Of a stretch of 64,000 bases of DNA, positions 44,914 through 52,911 are shown piece by piece. Each line of letters begins with the position of its first letter. Position 1 is the first letter of the stretch. The notes below the pieces were generated by a model. The model was not told where the DNA came from. It saw nothing but the letters and a program-made list of their open reading frames with translations, and made no database searches. A program made the translations under genes and the position numbers. The DNA comes from UBA8437 sp964646205 (GTDB taxonomy: Bacteria; Planctomycetota; Planctomycetia; Planctomycetales; Planctomycetaceae): the NCBI GenBank assembly GCA_964646205.1, contig CAZYAZ010000007.1, positions 51,843-115,842 on the forward strand, written 5' to 3'.

Positions 44914-47900
44914 ATGTCTGACCGGTATTTTCCCTGGCGATTGTGTGCCGCGATCCTGCTGTCTTGGGCTTTCTTCAACACCGCCGGTGTCGCATCGGAT
45001 TCGAGACCGGCACAGTTGAGGAGTCTCGAGAAGTCGTTTCAGAGCGAGGTGCGACCTCTGCTGGTTCAGTTTTGTAACGGCTGTCATTCGACAAAAAAGA
45101 AGGAAGGTGAACTCGACCTCCAACGGTATGCAAAGTTTGCTGCAGTGAGGCGGGACACCACGGTCTGGCTTGGTGTCAGGGAAATGCTCGGCAAGGGTGA
45201 GATGCCTCCCCGGGGTGCGAAGCAGCCCGGGGCTGGGCAGCGTCAGGTGTTGCTGGACTGGGTGCGTCGCTACTTGCACGCGGAAGCCCTGGCACAGGCG
45301 GGTGATCCGGGGGCAGTCGTGTTGCGGCGGCTGAGTAATGCTGAGTACACGTTTACGGTTCGCGATTTGACCGGAGTGCCGCTGGATCCGGCTCGCGAGT
45401 TTCCCGGCGACAACGCGGCAGGCGAAGGCTTCACCAACACCGGTGCTGGCCAGGCCATGTCGCCGGCGCTGTTGCGAAAGTATCTCGAGGCGGGCAAGCA
45501 CATCGCCAGTCATGCCATGTTGTTACCCGGCGGGATCCGGTTTTCGATCAAGAAATCGCAACGTGATTGGACCGATGAAAAACTGGCAGAAATCCGGGCG
45601 TTTTATCAGCGATTCACTCGTTCAAACGACCTGGGTGTTGGTGACAAGGTCGGCAACGTCAACGTACACGGCAACACGCGGTTGGGTGTTGCCGGTCAGT
45701 TGCCGATTGAACGCTACTTGAAGGCGACTCTCGAGGAACGAGATCGGTTGCGGGCGGGTGACACGACGATTGCGGCTGTGGCCCAGCAGCGACAACTGAG
45801 CCGGCGTTATCTCGGACGACTCTGGAACACGTTGAATGGCAGTGGCAAGTCGTTGATTCTCGATCGTGTGCGTGACAGATGGAGACAAGCCAAGCCGGAC
45901 GATGTGAAGACGATGGTGGCCGAGGTGGCGCAGTGGCAACAGGCTCTCTGGGTTTTTGGTCCGGTTGGGCTGGTGGGGCGTGCCGGTGGCCCGAAGCTCT
46001 GGATGTCAGCGGTCGATCCGCTGCTGGAATCGCAGCAGTTGCGTCTCGCGTTTCCGGCCCCCAAGACTGATGCAAAACCCGACAAGCCCGTCGCCTTGTC
46101 GCTGTCGATTGGAGATGCGGGTGATGGCCCGGTTGGTGATCTGGTCGTGTTCCAAAAGCCAAGACTGGTGAAGAAAGGCCAGCCGGATGTCTTGCTGAAA
46201 GATGTTCGGGAAATGACCGGAGATGTGGCCGGAGGTCCGTGGGGGTTGGATCCCGACCGGTTTGGGAAACACCCGAAAGGTGGAAAGGACGTCCCTGCAG
46301 TTGCCGCCGATTCGTTGTGCGTGCAGGCTCCGGCGGTAGTCAGTTTTGTGCTGCCGGCGTCGCTGGCCGCAGGCCGAGAGTTCGTGACGACTGCGGTGAT
46401 CGAACCTCATGGCGATGGCAATGGGTCGGCACAGATTGCCCTGCTAGAGGGTAAAGCGGTGGCAAAAGCAGGGCTGGAAGTCACGCGTGTGACGACCAAG
46501 TTTTCACAGGTGACACACCTGTTCTCCGACACGCGTGTGACCAGCTTCGAAAATGCAGTGCTTGTCGCCGGTGTCCCCGGGCGGGTGAAATCGAAAGCAA
46601 AGCCGGCCAAAAAGAAAACAACGAGAATTTCTGCCGCCAGGGGCCGGTTCCAGAAGGCGTTTGCGGAGTTTCGTGACCTGTTTCCGATGGCGTTGTGTTA
46701 CAGCCAGATCGTCCCGGTGGACGAGGTGCTGACAATGACGTTGTTTCATCGTGAGGACAATCACCTGTCGCGATTGATGCTGACGGAGTCGGAACACCGT
46801 CAACTGGATCAATTGTGGAGCGAGTTGCGTTTTGTCAGCGACTGGCCGTTGAAGAAAGTGACGGCCATGGAATTGCTGCTGGAAGTGATGGAGGGTGTCA
46901 ATCATCCGCAATACAAGGCCCTCGTGCCGATTCGAGGTTTGACCTTGAGAGAGGCGGCCATCTTTCAGCGGGACAAGAAACGTGCCGAACCCGGCCACCT
47001 GGCGGCTGTATTGACGTTGGCCGATCGTGCGTATCGACGGCCCCTCCATCGCAGTGAGACGGCTGAACTGAAAGGGCTGTATGTCCAGTTGCGAGACCAA
47101 GGGGTGTCGCACGACGAGGCAATCCGGATGACGATTGCCAGGGTGTTTGTCGCGGCGGCATTTCTGTATCGGCTAGAACGCGTTCCTGATGGTTCGGAGG
47201 CGGCGGCTGTTTCCGGTCACGAGGTGGCCACTCGACTGAGTTACTTCCTGTGGTCCTCCGGGCCCGATGCAGAATTGAGAAAAGCGGCAGCCTCCGGATT
47301 GCTCATGGACGATTCGCAGTTGTTGTCTCAGGCCAGACGCATGCAGCGGCATCCCCGGGTTCGACGCCTGGCGACCGAGTTTGGTTGCCAGTGGCTGCAC
47401 ATTCATGACTTCCCCGTTTTGACGCTCAAGAGTGAAAAACATTACCCGGAATTTGCCCGTTTGAAGGGTGACATGTACGAGGAAGCAATCCGGTTTCTGG
47501 CCGATGCGTTTTCTACCGACCGGTCATTGATGTCGGTGTTGGATTCAGATCACACATTCGTCAACAAGCGATTGGCGTCGTTCTATGGGGTGCAGGAATT
47601 CGAGGCGACAAAGGGAGGGAGCGAGTGGCTGCGAGTGACGGGAATGCGGGCCAGGGGCCGTGGTGGAGTGCTGGGACTGTCTGCCACGTTGGCCAAGCCA
47701 TCGGGAGCCGCCCGAACCAGCCCAATCTTGCGTGGCAACTGGGTTTCGGAAGTGCTGCTGGGCGAGAAGTTGCCGCGTCCCCCCAAACAAGTGCCGCAGT
47801 TGCCTTCTGATGAAACACAGACCGACGGTTTGACCATGCGACAATTGGTCGCCAAACACAGCGAGGTGAAGACCTGTGCACGCTGTCACCAGCGAATTGA

Positions 47901-48273
47901 TCCATTTGGATTTGCGCTTGAGGGCTTCGACACGATCGGCCGATCCCGAAAGAAAGATCTCGCCGGACGTGATGTTGATTCCGGGTCGCGATTGCCCGAT
48001 GGCTCGACTGTCCAGGGCCTGCCGGGATTGCGGACGTATCTGAAAACCAAGCGACGCGACGATTTTGTCAGGCAATTCAATCGCAAGTTGCTGGGCTATG
48101 CCTTGGGCCGACAGACACAACTCTCTGATCAACCCCTGCTCGACAAAATTCACCAGCGGATGAAGCAAAACGACTATCGCCTGTCTGTGGCAATTGAGAT
48201 GATCGTGCTGTCGCCTCAATTTCGCCAGATTCGTGGACGGGGAACCCAGGTGACCGAAACATCCCAGAGATAG
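44914..48273 (+). CDS. Planctomycete cytochrome with DUF1587 - DUF1595 - DUF1592 - DUF1588 - DUF1585
   Basis: 1119 residues from the ATG at 44914, which opens a signal peptide (RLCAAILLSWAFFNTAGVAS); the frame extends to 44866 without need. CNGCH at 54-58 is the N-terminal haem-type motif, followed by GEMPPRG. DUF1587 starts at RRLSNAEYTFTVRDLTGVPLD (about residue 130). After a large unassigned middle part, ADRAYRRPLHRSE marks DUF1595, TRLSYFLWSSGPD starts DUF1592, CARCHQRIDPFGFALEGFD at 988-992 and on is DUF1588 with the second haem-type motif, and the C-terminal NRKLLGYALGRQ is DUF1585. These proteins pair with DUF1552 genes, as here. Probably exported; function unknown. A basic insert (KSKAKPAKKKTTRIS) lies mid-protein. 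Confidence 0.94.
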   Translation: MSDRYFPWRLCAAILLSWAFFNTAGVASDSRPAQLRSLEKSFQSEVRPLLVQFCNGCHSTKKKEGELDLQRYAKFAAVRRDTTVWLGVREMLGKGEMPPRGAKQPGAGQRQVLLDWVRRYLHAEALAQAGDPGAVVLRRLSNAEYTFTVRDLTGVPLDPAREFPGDNAAGEGFTNTGAGQAMSPALLRKYLEAGKHIASHAMLLPGGIRFSIKKSQRDWTDEKLAEIRAFYQRFTRSNDLGVGDKVGNVNVHGNTRLGVAGQLPIERYLKATLEERDRLRAGDTTIAAVAQQRQLSRRYLGRLWNTLNGSGKSLILDRVRDRWRQAKPDDVKTMVAEVAQWQQALWVFGPVGLVGRAGGPKLWMSAVDPLLESQQLRLAFPAPKTDAKPDKPVALSLSIGDAGDGPVGDLVVFQKPRLVKKGQPDVLLKDVREMTGDVAGGPWGLDPDRFGKHPKGGKDVPAVAADSLCVQAPAVVSFVLPASLAAGREFVTTAVIEPHGDGNGSAQIALLEGKAVAKAGLEVTRVTTKFSQVTHLFSDTRVTSFENAVLVAGVPGRVKSKAKPAKKKTTRISAARGRFQKAFAEFRDLFPMALCYSQIVPVDEVLTMTLFHREDNHLSRLMLTESEHRQLDQLWSELRFVSDWPLKKVTAMELLLEVMEGVNHPQYKALVPIRGLTLREAAIFQRDKKRAEPGHLAAVLTLADRAYRRPLHRSETAELKGLYVQLRDQGVSHDEAIRMTIARVFVAAAFLYRLERVPDGSEAAAVSGHEVATRLSYFLWSSGPDAELRKAAASGLLMDDSQLLSQARRMQRHPRVRRLATEFGCQWLHIHDFPVLTLKSEKHYPEFARLKGDMYEEAIRFLADAFSTDRSLMSVLDSDHTFVNKRLASFYGVQEFEATKGGSEWLRVTGMRARGRGGVLGLSATLAKPSGAARTSPILRGNWVSEVLLGEKLPRPPKQVPQLPSDETQTDGLTMRQLVAKHSEVKTCARCHQRIDPFGFALEGFDTIGRSRKKDLAGRDVDSGSRLPDGSTVQGLPGLRTYLKTKRRDDFVRQFNRKLLGYALGRQTQLSDQPLLDKIHQRMKQNDYRLSVAIEMIVLSPQFRQIRGRGTQVTETSQR

Positions 48274-48324
48274 AACGTCTGCCGTGATCCCTTCCGGTCC
48301 AGTGCAATCACAAAGGATCTGCCG

Positions 48325-49647
48325 ATGACGCATGAGTACTCGCGGCGCGCGTTTTTGCGTGGGGCCGGTGGTGTGACAATGGCGTTGCCGTGGATGGAAT
48401 CGCGCCGTGTCTGGGGTGACGAAAAAACGCCGAAAGCCGAGGCTCGCCGGTCAGGAAATGCCGGTAGCCAGGCTCCCATGCGGCTGGCCGTGCTGTTCTC
48501 GGGCAACGGATTTCATTCAGGCGAGTTCAATGCCAAGGGGGCCGGAGCGGCAATGGAATTGGGCAAGGTGTTGACGCCGCTCATTGATTTTCGTGAACGG
48601 CTCACCTACATCCGCGGCCTGTTCAATGCCGAGGCGCTCAAGGGCAATATTCACAGTTCTCAGACAGGCAACTTGTTGTCGGGTGCCAGCCTCGCCTCAG
48701 GCGGAGCAATTCGTTCGGGGACCAGTTTTGACCAGGTCATCGCCCAGCGGTATGGGCGTTCGACGAAAGTGCCAAGCCTGGTGCTGGGTTGTGAGAGGTC
48801 CAATCCGGGGATCCACAAGGATTACTCGATGTTGTACAGCTCACACATTTCATGGAGTTCGCCGACGAATCCAACTCCACTGGAAGTGTACCCCGCACTG
48901 GCGTTTGATCGTCTGTTCAACAACCGGATCAGCCGCGGTGATCGGAGTGTCCTGGACGCGGTATTGGCCGAAGCTCGCCGATTTCGGAAAGGGATCAGTC
49001 GAGGTGATCAAAGGAAGTTCGACGAGTACCTGAATTCGATTCGGGAGGTGGAGCGTCGGATCGAACGCTCTGGTGCGAAGGGAGAATTGCAGGGATGGAG
49101 ACCGGCACTGGAAAAACCGAATATCCCACGACCGCCAGATGGCATTCCGCAGGATCTGCCCGAGCACATGAAGCTGATGTGTGACATTGTCGTGCTCGCT
49201 TTCCTGACCGACTCGACTCGCGTGTGTACCCTGAAACTCAACAACGATCACAGTTATCTTCGATTCCCTCATCTGGGAATCGAAGTGGGACACCACGAGT
49301 TGTCTCACCGCAACAACGCGAATTACTTGAAGGTCAATCAGTTCATGTTCAGCCAGATGGCCTACATCGCAAAGAAACTCGATGCGGTGCAGGAGGGGGC
49401 TCGGACAGCGTTGGACAACACCATCATGATGTATTGCTCGAGCATGATGTCGGGTGCCCACAATGCGTCGCAGTTGCCCGTTGTCTTGCTGGGTGGTGGT
49501 GGTGGCAAATTGGCTGGTGGACGCATTTTGGACTACCAGGGCAAGTCACATCGCCAGATGTGTAGCCTGTTCCTGTCGCTGATGGACAAGTTCAATATTC
49601 AATTGGATCGTTTCGGAGATTCGGCCACGCGGTTGGCCGAGGTGTGA
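48325..49647 (+). CDS. DUF1552 family protein, Tat signal
   Basis: 440 residues. A Tat motif is at S-R7-R8-A-F-L with a GAGGVTMALPW hydrophobic stretch. DUF1552 proteins are related to DUF1501 and the alkaline-phosphatase-like fold. Visible conserved stretches include LAVLFSGNGFHSGEF near the start, SGASLASGGAIRSGTSFDQVIAQ, LNDNH-like KLNNDHSYLRFP and MMYCSSMMSGAHNASQLPVVLLGGGGG near the end. It follows the DUF1592-type cytochrome by 51 bp, the standard order for this pairing, and precedes a leucine-rich-repeat lipoprotein by about 50 bp. Activity is not established. Confidence 0.93.
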   Translation: MTHEYSRRAFLRGAGGVTMALPWMESRRVWGDEKTPKAEARRSGNAGSQAPMRLAVLFSGNGFHSGEFNAKGAGAAMELGKVLTPLIDFRERLTYIRGLFNAEALKGNIHSSQTGNLLSGASLASGGAIRSGTSFDQVIAQRYGRSTKVPSLVLGCERSNPGIHKDYSMLYSSHISWSSPTNPTPLEVYPALAFDRLFNNRISRGDRSVLDAVLAEARRFRKGISRGDQRKFDEYLNSIREVERRIERSGAKGELQGWRPALEKPNIPRPPDGIPQDLPEHMKLMCDIVVLAFLTDSTRVCTLKLNNDHSYLRFPHLGIEVGHHELSHRNNANYLKVNQFMFSQMAYIAKKLDAVQEGARTALDNTIMMYCSSMMSGAHNASQLPVVLLGGGGGKLAGGRILDYQGKSHRQMCSLFLSLMDKFNIQLDRFGDSATRLAEV

Positions 49648-49697
49648 ATGTTTTTTGCGTGGCGCTTTGGCGACCCCTGAAAAGAGGAAGTGGACTC

Positions 49698-50825
49698 GTG
49701 CGTGCGTTGTCTTTGATTGGACTGCTGTTTTTGTTTCTTGGGACCGGATGTGGTTCGGATGAGGGTTCTTCCGACCAGGCTCAAACGCCACCCCAGGGGG
49801 ATTCGACTGCAAAAGTTGAGGAGATGGTTCCCGACGATGCCGCAGCCGTTTCTGCGCTGGAGGCGTTGGGAGCAACGTTCAAGCATGGTGGTGACGGACG
49901 AGTGACGGAAGTCAGCCTCCGCGGGGCCACTGTCACGGATTCCGACCTGGCGTCCCTGGAGTCGCTGGCCAATCTTCAGTCCGTGCTGTTGAACGAGACC
50001 GGTGTGACCGACAAGGGGTTGGAGACACTCGGCAAGATTTCCAGTTTGCGGAACCTCGATTTGCGAGGCTGTGGCATCACCAATGACGGGCTGGAGCATC
50101 TCGCGGGCCTTGTTTCCCTGCGAGCCCTGCGGCTTTCGGGAAAGAACAACGCGACCCAGATTGATGATGACGGCATGTCGCATATCGGGAAGCTGGTCGG
50201 CCTGAAGGCATTGCTGCTCGACTTCCTTTTTGTCAGTGAAGAGGGTTTGGCCGAATTGAAGGAGCTGAAACAACTCCAAGAACTCTACCTGGCTGGAACC
50301 CTGGCGGGTGACGAGGCCGCGGGTGTCCTGAAACAGTTTCCCGATCTTCGCAAGGTCCGACTGTCACAGACCCAGGTGGGTGACGCCGGATTGGAACAAC
50401 TGGGAGGAATCGAGACACTGGTCGAATTGGACGTCAGTGAGAACAGTTTGATCTCCGATGCCGGGATGGTTCACCTGGGCACGATGAAGAACCTGCAGAA
50501 ACTCAATCTGTGGCGCGTCCAGATTTCCGACGCCGGCCTGGAACCGTTGGGGCAACTGCAAAGCCTCGCCTGGTTGAATCTCGACAACACGTTGACCACC
50601 GACCTGGGCCTGCCGGCGCTCTCTGGATTGCTGAAGCTGGAATTCCTGCACCTGGGTTCAACCTCGATCACCGACGAGGGGCTGGTGCACCTGGAGAGCC
50701 TCAAGTCATTGAGAGATTTGAAGGTGACGAGGACCAATGTCAGTGAGGCGGGTGTGACGATGCTCCAGAAAAAATTGCCCGGGGCGAAGATCCAGTTGAA
50801 ATACATTGCCAGCGACGAGGGGTAA
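49698..50825 (+). CDS. Leucine-rich-repeat lipoprotein
   Basis: 375 residues from a GTG at 49698, chosen because AGAGGAAG lies seven bases upstream and because it gives a perfect lipoprotein signal: hydrophobic core then LGTGC (Cys18). A GTG at 49644 would overlap the DUF1552 stop but adds an implausible leader. Residues from about 65 onwards are leucine-rich repeats of about 24 residues, of the LxxLxLxxTxVTDxGLExL type (e.g. SLRNLDLRGCGITNDGLEHL, NLQKLNLWRVQISDAGLEPL). No catalytic domain. Likely an outer-surface or periplasmic binding protein; third gene after a cytochrome/DUF1552 pair and perhaps co-transcribed. Confidence 0.9.
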   Translation: MRALSLIGLLFLFLGTGCGSDEGSSDQAQTPPQGDSTAKVEEMVPDDAAAVSALEALGATFKHGGDGRVTEVSLRGATVTDSDLASLESLANLQSVLLNETGVTDKGLETLGKISSLRNLDLRGCGITNDGLEHLAGLVSLRALRLSGKNNATQIDDDGMSHIGKLVGLKALLLDFLFVSEEGLAELKELKQLQELYLAGTLAGDEAAGVLKQFPDLRKVRLSQTQVGDAGLEQLGGIETLVELDVSENSLISDAGMVHLGTMKNLQKLNLWRVQISDAGLEPLGQLQSLAWLNLDNTLTTDLGLPALSGLLKLEFLHLGSTSITDEGLVHLESLKSLRDLKVTRTNVSEAGVTMLQKKLPGAKIQLKYIASDEG

Positions 50826-50841
50826 ATCTCCCAGCCGCACG

Positions 50842-50880
50842 AAAAAAGGGCCAGGCGCGGCTGTGCCGGGCCTGGCCCCT
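50842..50880 (-). terminator. Intrinsic terminator of the Gfo/Idh gene, probably bidirectional
   Basis: Inverted repeat GGGCCAGGC (50848-50856) and GCCTGGCCC (50870-50878) with a 13-base loop. Read on the minus strand, the GC-rich stem is followed by TTTTTT, the textbook arrangement. It lies 23 bp past the stop of the minus-strand Gfo/Idh gene and 17 bp past the stop of the convergent LRR gene. It is the clearest terminator in the window. Confidence 0.85.
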
Positions 50881-50902
50881 GGGTGCGGGTGTCTAGAATC
50901 GG

Positions 50903-52210
50903 TCAGGCGACTTCCCAACCTTCGCGGTACTCCTTGCGGATGTACTGCATCGCCTCGGCACAGTTGGGAGCCTCAAGGGCGGCGGCATCCCATTCGAGGG
51001 CTTTGCCGGTACGGTAGCTGACGTTGCCCAGCAGGACGGATTCGGTCAGTGCCCCGGAGTAATCGAAGTTGCAGGTTGTGGGCGTGCCTTTCTTGCAGGC
51101 CTGGATCCACTCGGCGTGGTGCCCGATCGACTTGGGGATCGACTTCTTGGGAGGCTGGAAGCTCTTGAACTTGTCCTGCGGGTAGAGCTTGTAACGGCCG
51201 TAATCGGCAAACATCTGGCCTTCGGTGCCAACAAACATCACGCCGCTGCCGGGGACACGTTGTCCTGCGACCTGGCGGGGAATCATGTTGCCGTCGTACC
51301 AGGTCAGTTTGACCGGAGCCAGTTTTCCTCGCTTGGGAAACTGGTATTCGACCTTCAGGCCCAGGGGGCACGTTTCCGGATGCAACTTTGGACCGGTGGA
51401 ATGACAGTGGGTCGGATGGACGAGCTTCAGGGCCCAGAAGGGCAGATCCATGTAGTGGCAAGCCATGTCACCGAGTGTGCCCTGTCCGAAATCCCACCAG
51501 CGACGCCACTGTGCCGGATGGTAGCGTCCAGCGGCGTACGGGCGAACCGGTGCAGGTCCAAGCCAGAGGTCCCAGTGGAGATTCTTGGGTGGTTTTTGTC
51601 CAGCTTTGGGGCGGTCGCCGCCACCCCAACCTTTGCCAACCCACACGTGGGCTTCGGTCACGTCGCCGATAGCACCCGACTGAATGATTTCCACCACTCG
51701 ACGGTAGTTTTCTCCGGCGTGGATCTGGGTTCCCAACTGCGTGGCAACACCTTTTTTCTTGGCTGCTTCGGCCAACACGCGAGCCTCGTGGACGGTGTGG
51801 GCCAGGGGTTTCTCGACGTAGACGTGGAGTCCCTTGTTGATGGCCCGTAGTGCGGCCGGGGCGTGGTGGTGATCGGCGGTGCCGACAACCACCGCGTCGA
51901 TGCGGCCGGCTTCGGCTTCAATCATCTCGCGATAATCCACGTAGGTCCGAGCATCTTTGAACCGGGCCTTGGCGCGATCGAGGTAGTTGGTGTCGATGTC
52001 GCACAGGGCAACGATGTTCTCGCCCTGGACCCCCTGGATGTCGGCGGCGGCACGGTTGGCCGTGCCAATGCACGCGATTCGCAGTTTCTCGTTGGGGGAC
52101 CGTTCGGCCGCGGCTGCTCCACCGGTGAACACACCGGTAGAAATGGCAAGGGCACCAGCACTGGTGGTTTGCAGGAAGTCGCGGCGGTTGACAGTTTGCG
52201 ATCGCGTCAT
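50903..52210 (-). CDS. Gfo/Idh/MocA family oxidoreductase, Tat signal
   Basis: 435 residues. The Tat motif is VNR9-R10-DFLQT with a following Ala/Gly-rich hydrophobic stretch, so it is exported with its cofactor already bound, as known for glucose-fructose oxidoreductase. The NAD(P)-binding Rossmann part shows IACIGTANRA (a GxGxxG variant), and VYVEKPLAHT carries the catalytic Lys of the EKP motif. The C-terminal beta-sheet domain includes DFGQGTLGDMACHYMD, typical of planctomycete members. It acts on a sugar or inositol-like substrate that cannot be named. It ends at a strong intrinsic terminator and lies 143 bp downstream of the ArsC gene. Confidence 0.94.
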   Translation of the reverse strand: MTRSQTVNRRDFLQTTSAGALAISTGVFTGGAAAAERSPNEKLRIACIGTANRAAADIQGVQGENIVALCDIDTNYLDRAKARFKDARTYVDYREMIEAEAGRIDAVVVGTADHHHAPAALRAINKGLHVYVEKPLAHTVHEARVLAEAAKKKGVATQLGTQIHAGENYRRVVEIIQSGAIGDVTEAHVWVGKGWGGGDRPKAGQKPPKNLHWDLWLGPAPVRPYAAGRYHPAQWRRWWDFGQGTLGDMACHYMDLPFWALKLVHPTHCHSTGPKLHPETCPLGLKVEYQFPKRGKLAPVKLTWYDGNMIPRQVAGQRVPGSGVMFVGTEGQMFADYGRYKLYPQDKFKSFQPPKKSIPKSIGHHAEWIQACKKGTPTTCNFDYSGALTESVLLGNVSYRTGKALEWDAAALEAPNCAEAMQYIRKEYREGWEVA

Positions 52211-52353
52211 GTGTCCGGTCCGTTGCTGAAGGAGTGAGTCGTTAGAGCCGGGGCAAGCTTGCTTCGCCTAACAGTGTACTAGGATACCTCGACTCTGGCA
52301 TACAGGGAAAGGCGGCGTGCCAGATCAGGGCGAGGAATTTCCGGACTCGTTTG

Positions 52354-52710
52354 TCACAACAATTGGTGGACATTCTCCGGTGGTCGGCCAAGAACGGCCC
52401 GGTTTCCCCGCACAACAATCGGGCGTTCTATCAGGATCGGGTTGGCAGCCATGGCCTCGAACAGTTCCTCCCGCGAACATTCGGCTCCCGCAGGGGTGAG
52501 TTGGCTGTAGGCGGCTTCCTTGCTGCGTATGAAGTCACCGGGTTCCAGACCGAGTTGATTGGCAAGAATTGTGAGTTCCTCGACGGTGGGTGGGTGATCG
52601 AGATATTCGATAACCCGTGGTGATGCTCCGGCGGTCTCAAGCAGTGCAAGTGTTTGTCGACTCTTGGAACAACGCGGGTTGTGGTAAATCGTGATCGGTT
52701 CGTCTGGCAT
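52354..52710 (-). CDS. arsC: ArsC/Spx-family protein, glutaredoxin-type arsenate reductase
   Basis: 118 residues from the ATG at 52710; the frame extends to 52746 without support. The N-terminal YHNPRCSKSRQTLALL motif places the redox Cys at residue 14, as in E. coli plasmid ArsC, which reduces arsenate to arsenite using glutathione and glutaredoxin. The conserved Arg residues of the active site appear in LIERPIVVRGNRAVLGRP. A single Cys in the motif (no CxxC) fits ArsC rather than Spx. No arsenite efflux gene or ArsR regulator is in the window, so a role in arsenic resistance is not supported by context. Cytoplasmic. Confidence 0.88.
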   Translation of the reverse strand: MPDEPITIYHNPRCSKSRQTLALLETAGASPRVIEYLDHPPTVEELTILANQLGLEPGDFIRSKEAAYSQLTPAGAECSREELFEAMAANPILIERPIVVRGNRAVLGRPPENVHQLL

Positions 52711-52911
52711 CCGGGCGGTCCTGTTCCGTCTGTGGGCGGCGATCAACCCTGGTGCACGAATCGCCGGTCAGACTCTACCAACTGGCCGGCGGCTTGTCTG
52801 TTGGAGTAACCCGGCTTCGGAATGTTGGTCGAGGGGGGACTTGTTCTACAATCGCTTGGTAGCACGCCGAGGGACACTCGGTAAAAAAACGTCTTCGGAT
52901 AGGACCACGCG

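Noticed and set aside
52250..52268. Palindrome GCAAGCTTGC upstream of the Gfo/Idh gene
   Set aside because: Ten-base palindromes occur by chance in a window this size; no second copy or regulator gene supports an operator.
52867..52889. Hairpin CCGAG/CTCGG followed by an A-run upstream of the 52.9-kb cytochrome
   Set aside because: On the + strand it is followed by A, not T, and on the minus strand the T-run precedes the stem, so it is not a terminator; it is also too short for a riboswitch call.
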